64,000 nucleotides of DNA, taken from an uncultured Gammaproteobacteria bacterium (GTDB lineage Bacteria > Pseudomonadota > Gammaproteobacteria > HK1). The position numbers and the translations under genes are program-made. Shown here piece by piece: positions 40,930 to 50,206 of the stretch. Every line of letters starts with the position of its first letter. Positions within the stretch are counted from its first letter, which is position 1. The notes beneath the pieces are model-generated. The model ran no database searches. It was not told where the DNA came from and was given only the letters and a program-made list of their open reading frames with translations. The stretch spans positions 5,109,694-5,173,693 of the forward strand of contig OY282378.1 of assembly GCA_958295835.1 (NCBI GenBank), written 5' to 3'.

Positions 40930-43122
40930 ATGAGCGACGAACCCGCTGAGCAACTGCGCGGCAGGCGGCAGACCGTATCGCTTGGGCACCTCTACCTGGA
41001 CCCGAACAACTACCGGATCGTGGACAACCCGGACTACCGCCCTGTCGCGCCTGCGGACGTCTTCAATCCGGATGTGCAGCGGCGCACGAACAGATTCGTT
41101 CTGGGGCGCTCCCAGGAGAACGTTTGGGACCTGATCGCCAGCATCAAGGGGAACGGCTGGCTGGACATCGATCCGATCCTGGTCGAACACCGGGACGGCG
41201 GGCGATTCCTGGTCCACGAAGGCAATCGGCGGGTGGCCACGCTGAAGTACCTGCAAGGTCGGTACACGCTGGACGACTCCATCGATCTGGGCAGGCTGGA
41301 CCCTGCGTTGTTCTCCAAAGTACCGGTGGTCTTCCACGAGTTCGCCGACGAACGGCAGCGCATGGTGATGATGGTGCTCCATCACATCACCGGCAAGCGG
41401 CGCTGGCCGGCCGTGAATCGCGCCATGGCGATGAGGCGCTTGCAGGAGCACTTCGATGGTGATGCGGATGCCGTATGCAATGCGCTTGGCATCACCAAGC
41501 GCGAGTTCAACCTGTCCGTCAGGACGCTTGCTCTGGTGCAGGCCTACAAGGAGAGTGACTACGGCGATCAGTTTCGATCAGACCAGTACAACTTGTTCCG
41601 CGAGGTCCTCGCCAGTCCCTCGATGCGCGATTGGCTCGGCTGGGATCATGCGACATGTACGGTTGCCAAAAAGGCCAACCTGGAGCGGCTATTCCACTGG
41701 ATATCGTCAGAAATCGAAGATGAAGGCGGAGGCGAGGATGAGGACGCTGGCGTCCATGCGGAATCCAGCCCCGTAATCACCACGTTCGGCCACGTTCGCG
41801 AGCTTGCAAAGATCATCGACGATCCGGAGGCGGTCAAGCGGCTGGACGAGACGCGCAGCCTGCAAGAGGCAACTCTGTCGAGCAGCCTCTTGGTCAAGAG
41901 CGAAATCGACGGTGCGTTCGGATCGTGCGACACCGGTATCCAGAAGCTGAGCACGCGGGTCGGGGTGCTGGCGCCCGAGGATCTGGATCGCGTCGATCAA
42001 CTCGTCGGCAAGCTACAGGGGCTCGCTCTGGCGCGCAAGCGGCAACCGTTCATGTTCGGCAGCCGGTTGCCTTGGGAGCCGTTCAACGAGTTGACGCAGT
42101 CGCAGTTCTCCGATGTCCACGTCCAACGTTACCGGGGTCTCGATGGCCTGGCCCTCGACGGCCTGAAGCGCATCAATCTCATCGCCGGCGTCAACAATGC
42201 CGGCAAGACCTCCCTGCTCGAAGCGATCTACCTGCTTACCCGCCAGAACGACGAGGCAGGGTTGCTGGACGTCATTCGCTGGCGAGGGAGGCTCGAAGGC
42301 GAACCCGATCCGTTGTGGCTGGTCGAGCAGATTCCGCCTGCCATCCGCATCGTCGGACGTTTCGACAAAGTGAATGGCAATTCCGCCAGTCTGGACGTGC
42401 AGCGCGTGAACGAGCCTGGCGAGGACATCGAGGATCAAACGACCTTCCTCGCCAAGCTCGCCGTCGAGTCCAGCTACGCCGGCCATGCCCAAAACACGGA
42501 TGTGGCGCTATTTTCGGACCGTCCCCGGCGCACGAGCTTCCAGGGTCGGCATTGGCTGTGTCGGTCCGCGCTCACCAGCCCGTTCTGGGTCAATCGTGCG
42601 GATGCGCTCTCCGAATCCAACAAGGCAGCGCTGGAGGCGGGTACGAAGGCGAAGGTGATCGATTTCATCAAGGAACACCTCGACGCGCGAATGACGAACA
42701 TCGAGCTGGCGGACAAGTTCAACCGGTTCCTGGTGAGCCACCAGGACTTCGACCGGGCGCCGGACTTGTCGTCGTTCGGCGACGGTTTACGGCGGATATT
42801 CGAAATTGGCTTGCTGTTCGCCGGTGTTCGGGGCGGCGTGCTGCTCATCGACGAGTTCGAGAACGCAATCCACACGGGGTTGCTCATTCCCTTCACCCGC
42901 ATGGTTCAGGAGCTTGCCGTGGAGCTCAACGTGCAGGTCTTTCTGACCACTCACAGCAAGGAAACACTCGATGCCTTCATCGGGAACGAATACAACACCG
43001 AGGACATCGCCGGCTATGCGATCGGTCGTGACGACGGCAGTGCCGGCGTTCAACGCTTTGACGGCAACAAGCTCTTGCGTCTGCACAGGGCTCTCGATTT
43101 CGATCTCAGGGGAATTCGGTGA
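40930..43122 (+). CDS. ParB-like domain fused to an OLD/AAA_15-type ATPase
   Basis: 730 residues from ATG 40930. The N-terminal third is ParB/Sulfiredoxin-like: VSLGHLYLDPNNYRIVDNPD, GWLDIDPILVEHRDGGRFLV HEGNRRVATLKYLQGRYTLD (about 75-115). A helical linker (about 150-370) follows. The C-terminal half is an OLD-family ATPase: KRINLIAGVNNAGKTSLLEA (Walker A, about 413-432), FGDGLRRIFEIGLLFAGVRG, GVLLIDEFENAIHTGLL (Walker B, about 636-652) and FLTTHSKETLDAF. The gene overlaps by four bases a TOPRIM-domain gene. ATPase plus TOPRIM recalls PARIS (AriA/AriB), Gabija and OLD systems, all anti-phage. The ParB fusion is, to my knowledge, unusual. Confidence 0.85.
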   Translation: MSDEPAEQLRGRRQTVSLGHLYLDPNNYRIVDNPDYRPVAPADVFNPDVQRRTNRFVLGRSQENVWDLIASIKGNGWLDIDPILVEHRDGGRFLVHEGNRRVATLKYLQGRYTLDDSIDLGRLDPALFSKVPVVFHEFADERQRMVMMVLHHITGKRRWPAVNRAMAMRRLQEHFDGDADAVCNALGITKREFNLSVRTLALVQAYKESDYGDQFRSDQYNLFREVLASPSMRDWLGWDHATCTVAKKANLERLFHWISSEIEDEGGGEDEDAGVHAESSPVITTFGHVRELAKIIDDPEAVKRLDETRSLQEATLSSSLLVKSEIDGAFGSCDTGIQKLSTRVGVLAPEDLDRVDQLVGKLQGLALARKRQPFMFGSRLPWEPFNELTQSQFSDVHVQRYRGLDGLALDGLKRINLIAGVNNAGKTSLLEAIYLLTRQNDEAGLLDVIRWRGRLEGEPDPLWLVEQIPPAIRIVGRFDKVNGNSASLDVQRVNEPGEDIEDQTTFLAKLAVESSYAGHAQNTDVALFSDRPRRTSFQGRHWLCRSALTSPFWVNRADALSESNKAALEAGTKAKVIDFIKEHLDARMTNIELADKFNRFLVSHQDFDRAPDLSSFGDGLRRIFEIGLLFAGVRGGVLLIDEFENAIHTGLLIPFTRMVQELAVELNVQVFLTTHSKETLDAFIGNEYNTEDIAGYAIGRDDGSAGVQRFDGNKLLRLHRALDFDLRGIR

Positions 43123-43970
43123 AGGCGGTTCTCGTCCTCTGCGAAGGCCGCCATGACGTCGTGTTCGTCCAGCGAAGCCTGGGTGCCGTTGCCGGTTGCC
43201 GATGGAGGAAGGATCGCATCAAGGATCTGCCGTCGCCGTTCGGCGCCCTTCCCGGGATGTCGCCCAAGGGATTGATTGCGAGGCGTGTCGAGAGAGATGC
43301 CGACGAGTTGACGCTTCGGAGCGCAGCATACCCACCGCTGCCTCAGTTCGAGTCTACCGTGTTCAATGAGGAAGCAGGCATCATCTTTCTCCTGGTGCGT
43401 GCGAACGGTAGGGACCAAGTCGCCGCTGTTATCGATCTGCTCGAAGATGTTGACGCATCGATGGGCGTTGGCGGCGTAGCCATCTCGGAGTATGCCGCAG
43501 CGTTCCTCTTCGACGCGGACACGGTGGGGCTGACGGCAACACTGGAAGAGTTTCGCGGGCACTACAGCGGCCATTTCGGCGACTTGTCGGAGGCCGGACA
43601 CTCCGGATGGGTGGCCACGGCCACCTGCCCGGTCGGCGTGTTCGTCTTCCACAGGACGGCGGAAGACGAGACGGGCACGCTTGAAGATCACTTGGCGCCG
43701 ATGGTTCAGTCTGCTTGGCCCGACAGATACGCCAGTGCACGCGGCTTCATCGACGACAACAGGCAGCCCGGCGACGAAGTGTCGCGAAGCGATGCGAGGC
43801 GGCTGAAGGCCATCGTCACGTCGGCCGGACAGTTCGATCATCCCGGATCGCCCTTGTCGGCCATGATCGCCCGAGACGGAATTCCCAAGGTGCAGTTCGA
43901 AACGTCTCCGATGAGCCGAGCGCTGGTCGCCTTCCTTCAGGGAGTGCCGTGGCGCGATGATCCGCCGTAG
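43119..43970 (+). CDS. TOPRIM-like partner of the ParB-ATPase
   Basis: 283 residues from a GTG at 43119 that overlaps the ATPase stop (GTGA). The N-terminus KAVLVLCEGRHDVVFVQRSL (Glu8, strand-E-G-x-x-D) and AAFLFDADTVGLTATLEE (Asp-x-Asp, about 128-132) form a TOPRIM-type metal site. The C-terminus ends FETSPMSRALVAFLQGVPW, typical of DUF4435/DUF3226-like split TOPRIM proteins. Probably a nuclease or RNase effector triggered by the ATPase, by analogy with AriB/OLD. Residue spacing should be checked by structure prediction. The two genes fill almost all of the R1-R2 interval. Confidence 0.75.
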   Translation: MKAVLVLCEGRHDVVFVQRSLGAVAGCRWRKDRIKDLPSPFGALPGMSPKGLIARRVERDADELTLRSAAYPPLPQFESTVFNEEAGIIFLLVRANGRDQVAAVIDLLEDVDASMGVGGVAISEYAAAFLFDADTVGLTATLEEFRGHYSGHFGDLSEAGHSGWVATATCPVGVFVFHRTAEDETGTLEDHLAPMVQSAWPDRYASARGFIDDNRQPGDEVSRSDARRLKAIVTSAGQFDHPGSPLSAMIARDGIPKVQFETSPMSRALVAFLQGVPWRDDPP

Positions 43971-44108
43971 CTGGTACGACGTGACGAGGAGCACCACGGT
44001 CCGACCCGAACAGCCCAAGCAAGCGACTACGCTCACTCACGGCTCCAAGCGCACCTCCCGGGCGAGGACCGACAAGGGACTGCTCGTATTCTTTCGTGCC
44101 TCGCCCTT

Positions 44109-44309
44109 GGCCGGCGCGGAGTTCGAATTCGGACGTGGCCGGTCTGCCGACCGTCCGATCAAACTTCCCTCGAATGCCCGGTTTCGCGCCGATGGCGCGC
44201 GGGCGGGAGCTCGATCCCTTCCACCCCCTGCTCGGCAAGACGCTCGCGGGCTACTCGGCGGCTTCCTGTCGCGTGCCGCCCAGCCACGCCGTGACCACCA
44301 GCTCGGCGA
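44109..44309 (+). repeat. Direct repeat R2 (original ridA 3' region)
   Basis: The intact counterpart of R1. Its right part is the 3' end of ridA (minus strand) and its left part the adjoining intergenic sequence. It lacks the 81-bp insertion. Apart from R2, the gap 43971-44250 has no gene. Confidence 0.8.
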
Positions 44310-44733
44310 CGGCCCCGGGCGGCAGTGCGCTGATGCCGACGTCGGTCCAGGTCGGATAGGGCGCCTTGACGTACCGGTTCTTCACTTCGTTGAAGAGCGC
44401 GAAGTTCTTGACGTAGTCCAGGCGAAAGGTCTCGACGGTGACCACGTTGTCGAACGTCGCGCCGGCCCGCGCGAGCCTCGCCTTGACCTCCTCGAAGATG
44501 CTGACGAAGTTGGCGGTCAACGCCTCGTCGTCGGCATCGCGCTCCACCGGCGTTCCGGTCACGCCGGAGAGGTAGAGCATGTCGCCCACCCGCACCGTAT
44601 CCGCATAGCGAATGAACTCGGGGAGGTTGGGATTTTGCGATCCGAAGACCTCGGGGACGACGTTGTCGTCGCCGGCAAAGGTGGTGAGCGGCAGCGTCAG
44701 GAGAGCGGCGGCCAACAGGGCGATGCGGTACAT
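44251..44733 (-). CDS. RidA-family protein with signal peptide
   Basis: 160 residues. MYRIALLAAALLTLPLTTFA is a Sec signal peptide, so this RidA-type protein is exported, unlike classical cytosolic RidA. The mature part has the YjgF/RidA fold pattern: RYADTVRVGDMLYLSGVTGT, FVSIFEEVKARLARAGATFD NVVTVETF and PYPTWTDVGISALPPGAVAE LVVTAW. The usual catalytic Arg near the end (ARVAVEV-type) is not obvious. GGAGGGAAAC before ATG 44733 sets the start. Its 3' end is duplicated as R1 at 40.5 kb. Confidence 0.88.
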   Translation of the reverse strand: MYRIALLAAALLTLPLTTFAGDDNVVPEVFGSQNPNLPEFIRYADTVRVGDMLYLSGVTGTPVERDADDEALTANFVSIFEEVKARLARAGATFDNVVTVETFRLDYVKNFALFNEVKNRYVKAPYPTWTDVGISALPPGAVAELVVTAWLGGTRQEAAE

Positions 44734-44944
44734 GTTTCCCTCCGGGGGGTATCGAAGCGGGATGCGCGGCAAACGTATCGGTTTCTGCTCCCGTTGTCAC
44801 CGGCCAGCCTTGCAGTGGCGCGCTGATCCGCCTTCAAGGACGTGAGGCAGAGCGACGTGGACGCCCCCTCTCGCCGGCGTCCGGGGCGGGATCCATTCCA
44901 CTGTCACTCGCCCAGGCATCACCGTCCGTCCGAGCTGCCGGCGA

Positions 44945-45337
44945 TCAGGCCGCCGGCTCGATCACCGGCACTTCCATCGCCCGGGCCGCATCCGCCATCC
45001 GGCGGTCATACGTGAGCAGCTCGACGCTCTGCCCCTGCCGGCGCAGGAAGTCGATCGACGCCAGATGCAGCGCATCGAGTGTGCGAACGGTGATGGGAAA
45101 GCCTGCCAGCGCGCGGGCGAGCACCACCGGGGACAATTCCAGCAATGCGATGCGTTCGATGATCGTCTGGGCGGCCTCGCCGTGGGATTCCGCGAGCTTG
45201 CGGGCGTGGAGCCTGGTCCGGATCTCGTATTCGAGCAGGCGACTGGCGGTCAGCGTGCCATCCCAGAGGACGTCCGCCGGTCGACGGTCTTCGGCCAGCA
45301 GGTACGCCAGCACGACGGACGCATCAACATAGATCAC
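44945..45337 (-). CDS. PIN-domain toxin (VapC family)
   Basis: 130 residues of the PIN ribonuclease fold. Acidic residues are in place: MIYVDASVVLAYLLAEDRRP (Asp5), LLEYEIRTRLHARKLAESHG (Glu, about 36), RTLDALHLASIDFLRRQGQS (Asp, about 88) and ELLTYDRRMADAARAMEVPV (Asp, about 107). The start overlaps the antitoxin stop by four bases. As a toxin it would cleave RNA and be held inactive by the upstream-encoded antitoxin. Confidence 0.9.
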   Translation of the reverse strand: MIYVDASVVLAYLLAEDRRPADVLWDGTLTASRLLEYEIRTRLHARKLAESHGEAAQTIIERIALLELSPVVLARALAGFPITVRTLDALHLASIDFLRRQGQSVELLTYDRRMADAARAMEVPVIEPAA

Positions 45338-45627
45338 CGCTCGCGTCTATCCTCGTCCAGCTCCCGGAGAAGCTGGTCCAGCGACATGATCGGCGGTGGG
45401 GCGGGAGGAGGCCCCGAGCCGGGCGCCGCCGGGGGCCTCAGCCAGCCCTTTCGTACCGCATCGGCCAGCATGGCGTCGGCCAGAATGGGGCTCCGCTCCA
45501 CCCTCGGCGGAACGATTTCCGCGACGACGCGGTCGCGGTCCGTCACCAGCACCGTCTCGCCCGCGGCAGCCAGCCGCACGTATTCGCTCAGCTTGTTGTT
45601 GAGCGTTTTCAGGCCGACGGATCTCAT
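45334..45627 (-). CDS. Antitoxin of the Phd/YefM type (VapB role)
   Basis: 97 residues. The N-terminus MRSVGLKTLNNKLSEYVRLA AAGETVLVTDRDRVVAEIVP is a typical Phd/YefM DNA-binding antitoxin domain. The C-terminal tail (about 75-97, PIMSLDQLLRELDEDRRER) after a Pro-rich linker should wrap the toxin. It is translationally coupled to the PIN toxin. The pair probably autoregulates at its own promoter upstream of 45627, but no operator could be singled out. Confidence 0.85.
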   Translation of the reverse strand: MRSVGLKTLNNKLSEYVRLAAAGETVLVTDRDRVVAEIVPPRVERSPILADAMLADAVRKGWLRPPAAPGSGPPPAPPPIMSLDQLLRELDEDRRER

Positions 45628-45980
45628 GGCTGCAACGTAGCTTCCGGTAGCCACCTGCGTCAAGGACGACGGTACAGGGCGAAGGGCTCGACGAAGCCCC
45701 GCTCGGCGCTCTCGAGAGGGCTGGCGACAGGAACATGTATGGTCCGTCCGCCCCGCGTTTGCAACGGACGAGTGGAAGGAGGGCAGGGAGTCGGTTGCAG
45801 CCATGTATCCGGCCTTTGGCGGGGGCGTGGAGCTCCCAGGCATTGATGGGATCCGCACACACCGGTCTCATCATTTCATTCTGCATCCGGAATGCAATGA
45901 CCTCGGGGCCGGCGACGGCCGGCCTTCGTGGCCAATGCTCCTGAAGTGGTGCATCATCCTCTCCCCACAGGGAGTCCACC
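45628..45980. other. No gene seen
   Basis: A 350-bp gap between vapBC and a DUF1640 pseudogene. No convincing coding frame or repeat was recognised. A ribosome-site-like AGGGAG lies just before 45981. Confidence 0.4.
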
Positions 45981-46224
45981 ATGTCCACGACCACGATCAA
46001 CACGTTGCGCCATGCTCACCGCCTCGAAGCTGCCGGCGTCCCCAAGCATCAGGCTGAAGAGATGGCCGACGCGCTCGGCAACGAACTCGCCGGGCAGCTC
46101 GCACCAGGGACGACCTCGATACAGCAGTGACCAACATCGAAAGCCCCCCCTCACGCTCATGAAGCGGATGCTCGGGTTCATACTGGCGTTCATGGCCGCG
46201 ATCGCCTGGCGCGTCTTCGGATAA
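45981..46224 (+). pseudogene. DUF1640/CCDC90-like gene, internally deleted and frameshifted
   Basis: From ATG 45981: MSTTTINTLRHAHRLEAAGV PKHQAEEMADALGNELAGQL, the usual N-terminus of DUF1640 coiled-coil proteins. The central coiled coil is mostly missing. RDDLDTAVTNIES and then TLMKRMLGFILAFMAAIAWRVFG (the C-terminal membrane anchor) follow in two other frames. About 80-100 residues are deleted and two phase changes are present, so it is dead. Confidence 0.7.
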
Positions 46225-46345
46225 ACGGCCACGCCGTCGCTCTCTTCCGTCGAGCGCCGGGATGGCCCGGCAAGGGAATCGTGAGCATTTCGCCCGATGC
46301 GCCCGCGAAGTGGTGAATCCGCCCGCCCATGATTCGGAGGATGCG

Positions 46346-49300
46346 ATGACCACCACCAACTACCAGCGCGTCACCGAGGGGTTGCAGACGCTTACCGCAG
46401 TGCTCGCGCCCTACGTCGCGCGGGAGCTGCGCGCGAAGCTCGCCGACGAGTGGTGGCCCCGGGGGGTCTTCGACGTGCTCTACGAGAGCCAGCGGCGCGA
46501 CCTGCCGGCGACCGGCGAGGACGACGCGCTGATCGCCCGGCTCGACCCCGCCCGCTGCCTGCTGCTGATGGACCTCCATTGGAACGACCTCTTCCGGCGC
46601 AAGCTCAGCCGCGAACACCGCACCTGGATCAAGGAGCTGATCGCGACGCGGAACAAGTGGGCGCATGCCGGGCTGGTGGACATGGCGGACGAGGATGCGT
46701 GGCGCGCCCTCGACACCATGACGCGGCTCATCGAGCAGATGGACGCGGAGGCCACGGAGCGCCTGCGGGCGCTGGCGCGCACGGTGCGCTACGGCACGGA
46801 GGGGCCGTCGACGTCGGTGAACCGGGCGGATGGAGCGGACTCTGCGGACAGGGCGGATAGAGCCGACAGAGCGGGCTCGGTGGACGAAGTGGCCGCGCCC
46901 GTGCCGCGGAGCAACGGCGGTGCCGTGCATGGAGCGTCGGACCCGGCGCACGAGGCTGCCGCGTCGTCGAGGAGCTCCGGCCCCGCCACGAGGCGTCACG
47001 CGACGAGGAGTCCCGCCGCGGGAAGCTTCGCGACGAGACGGGGCGGTGGGGCGCCGGCCGGCGTGCTCACGGCCGTTCCCCGGCAGGGCCTGCGGCCGTG
47101 GCGGGAGGTGGCGAGGCCGCATCCCGACGTCGCCGCCGGCCGCTACCGGCAGGCCGAGTTCGCGGCGGACCTCTCGCAGGTGGCGCGCGGCCGGGCCGAG
47201 GCCGAGTACCAGGACCCGATCGAGTTCTTCGCCCGCACCTACCTCACCGAGGGGATGCGCGGGCTGATGGTCCAGGCCCTGCGGCGGATCGCCGGCCAGG
47301 GAGGCGAGCCGGTCATCCAGCTCAAGACCGCGTTCGGCGGCGGCAAGACCCATTCGCTGCTCGCGCTCTACCACCTGCTGCGCGGGCGCGCCCCGCTCGC
47401 GAGCCTGCGGGGCGCCTCGGAGCTGCTGGAGGAAGCGGGCATCGGGCAGCCGCCGCCGGCGCGGGTCGCGGTGGTGGTGGGCACCGCCGTCAATCCCACC
47501 CGGGAGCGCCGCCCCCCGACCCTGCCCGGCATCACCATCCGCACCCTGTGGGGGGAGATCGCCGCCCAGCTCGCGGAGCAGGCCGGGGACCCGGCCCTCT
47601 ACGACCGGGTACGCACCGCCGACCGCCGCGGGGTGCCGCCCGGCTCCGACGCCCTGCGTGCGCTGTTCGACGCCTGCGGTCCCTGCCTCCTCCTCATCGA
47701 CGAGCTGGTGGCCTACGCGCGCAAGATCTACGGCGTGGAGGGGTTGCCCTCCGGCACCTTCGACGCGGTGCAGACCTTCATCCAGGAGCTGACCGAGGCG
47801 GTGCGGGCGAGCCGCGACACCGTGCTGGTCGCGACCATCCCCGAATCCGACATCGAGATCGGCGGGGATGCGGGCCGGGAGACGCTGGCGCGGATCGAAC
47901 ACACCTTCGGGCGCATGGAGGCCATCTGGAAGCCGGTCGGCTCCGAGGAGGGGTTCGAGGTGGTGCGCCGGCGGCTGTTCCTGCCCATCGACGACGAGCC
48001 GGCTCGCGACGACACATGCCGCGCGTTCGGCGCGCTCTACCGGGAGGGCCGCGGCGATTTTCCGGCGGAGTGCCGGGAGGCGCGCTACGCGGAGCGCCTG
48101 AAGGCGTGCTATCCGATCCACCCGGAGGTGTTCGAGCGGCTCTACAACGACTGGGCGACGCTCGAACGCTTCCAGCGCACGCGCGGGGTGCTGCGCCTGA
48201 TGGCGGCGGTGATCCACGATCTCTGGGCGCGCAACGACGCGAGCCTGCTGATCCTGCCGTGCTCGGTCGGCCTCGACGCCCCGGGGGTGCGCGACGAGCT
48301 CACCCGCTACCTGCCCGAGGGCTGGACCCCGGTGCTCGAAGGGGACGTGGACGGCCGCAACTCCGGGCCGTTCCGCATCGACGCGGAGAGCCCGCGCTTC
48401 GGCCAGACGGTGGCGGCCCGCCGGGTGGCCCGCGCGATCTTCCTCGGCAGCGCCCCGCACGTGGCGGCACAGCGGGTGCGCGGGGTCGAGGACGTGCGCA
48501 TCCGCCTCGGCGCAGTGCAGCCGGGGGAGCAGGTGGCGGTCTTCAACGACGCGCTCTCGCAGCTCTCCGAGCGGCTGACCTACCTCTACCGCCAGGACCG
48601 CCGCTACTGGTACGACACCCGCCCGAACCTCCGCCGCACCGTCTCGGAGCGGGCCCAGCAGCTCGCCGAGGACGAGGTGGAGCGGGAGATCGAGCGGCGG
48701 CTGCGCGAGGCGACCCGGCGGGATCGGGGCGGCTTCCAGGGCGTGCATCCCTGCCCGGCGGTATCGGCCGACGTGCCGGACGAGCCGGCGGTGCGGCTCG
48801 TGGTCCTCGCCCCCGGCGCGGCGCACGCGGACGGGGACACCGGCAGCGCCGCCCTGACCACCGCCCGCGACCTGCTCTCCGAGCGCGGGAGCAGCCCGCG
48901 CCGGCACCAGAACATGCTGGCCTTCCTCGCGCCGGACCGGGAGGCGGTGGAAGGGCTCGTCCAGGAGGCGCGACGCTTTCTCGCCTGGAAGTCGGTGGTG
49001 CGGGACCGCGAGGCGCTGAACCTCGACGCGCACCAGCGCCGGGAAGCGGATGCGGGGGAGAAGGCGAGCGACGACACCGTGCGTCTGCGGCTGAACGAGG
49101 CGTGGCGCTGGCTGCTGGTGCCGGTGCAGCACGTCCTGCCGGACGGGGTGGGTGGTCTGGTGTGGGATGTGGTGCAGGCGCCCGGGGGCGGCGGAGACGC
49201 CATTGCGGAGCGCGCCTGGCAGCGGATGCGCTCGAACGAGCACGTGATTCCGGAATGGTCGCCGGCCCTGCTCGCGATGGAGATGGAGCGGTGGTTCTGG

Positions 49301-49959
49301 CGGGGCCGGGCGCACGTTCCGGTCAAGCAGGTGTGGGACGCGATGTGCGCCTACTGCTACCTGCCGAGGCTGCGCGACGAGTCGGTGTTCACGGCCTCGA
49401 TTCGGGCGGGCCTCGCGAGCGGCGACTACTTCGCCTATGCGACGAGCGTGTCGGCGCAAGGCCGCTACGAGGGGTTGACCTTCGGCGTGCCGGCCGCTGC
49501 CGCGGTCTACGTCGATGCGGCGAGCGTGCTGGTCCGGCCGGAGGCGGCGCGGGCGCAGCTCGAAGCCGAACGGGCACGGTCGGCGGAGGCGTCCGGGACG
49601 GAGCAGGTGCGGCGGGTGCCGGGACGGGAACCGGCACGGGGCTCGCCGGATCGGGAGAGGTGTCCGGTCGGCCGCCGCCCGTGGACGGAACCGGACCCGT
49701 TGGCCGGCCCGTCGAGCCGCCCCCGCCGCGGCGCTTCTTCGGCACGGTCCGGCTCGACCCGGATCGCGCCGGCCGCGACATGGGCACGGTGGCGGAGGAT
49801 GTCTTGCAGCACCTGACCACCCTGCCGGGGGCGGAGGTGGAGGTGTCGGTGGAAATCTCCGCGAAGGTCCCGGCCGGAGTGAGCCGGACCGTCCGGCGCA
49901 TCGTCGAGGAGAACTGCCGGACGCTGCGGTTTCGCTCTCACTGGTTCGAGGAGGAGTAG
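46346..49959 (+). CDS. HEPN(Swt1)-DUF499 ATPase, apparent frameshift near the C-terminus
   Basis: About 1,200 residues from ATG 46346 (GGAGG six bases upstream). Residues 1-150 form a Swt1-type HEPN domain with the R-x4-H motif RNKWAH (about 103-108). A Ser/Ala/Arg-rich linker follows. Then comes the DUF499 ATPase: YQDPIEFFARTYLTEGMRGL, Walker A KTAFGGGKTHSLLALYHLLR (about 326-345), VAVVVGTAVNPTRE and Walker B CLLLIDELVAYARKIYG (about 447-463). The expected tail FFGTVRLDPDRAGRDMGTVA ... RTLRFRSHWFEEE lies in another frame to 49959. The original frame ends at 49816, so a one-base phase change occurs in the GC-rich linker at about 49580-49680 (true mutation or assembly error). DUF499 proteins occur in phage-defence islands, normally with methylases and helicases that are missing here. 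Confidence 0.85.
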
Positions 49960-50206
49960 CGCGGCCTCGCTCACGTTCGCTTGGCGACGCCCTCGGCCGC
50001 GATGATGTCGGCTGACGCAAGATGAGCGCTCCCAAGCGTGCGGGCTGCGTGTCCTCGGCTTCGAACCGCGTTCGCCGGAGCATGTCTTCGGAGTCGTGCC
50101 CGCGAGGGCGGCGCAGTACGAACCGTGAAGGCGCCGGGTTGCATGAGGTACCGGTTCGCGTCATATTCGCTACGGACATCGATTCTGGCCGCAGAGCGTT
50201 CACTTC
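49960..50206. other. Gap upstream of the AAA-HNH pair
   Basis: No gene seen. Composition falls toward the lower GC of the next two genes, marking a probable module border. Confidence 0.4.

Noticed and set aside
40658..40933. Small plus-strand ORF upstream of the ParB-ATPase
   Set aside because: It translates the antisense of the duplicated ridA end and has no ribosome site.
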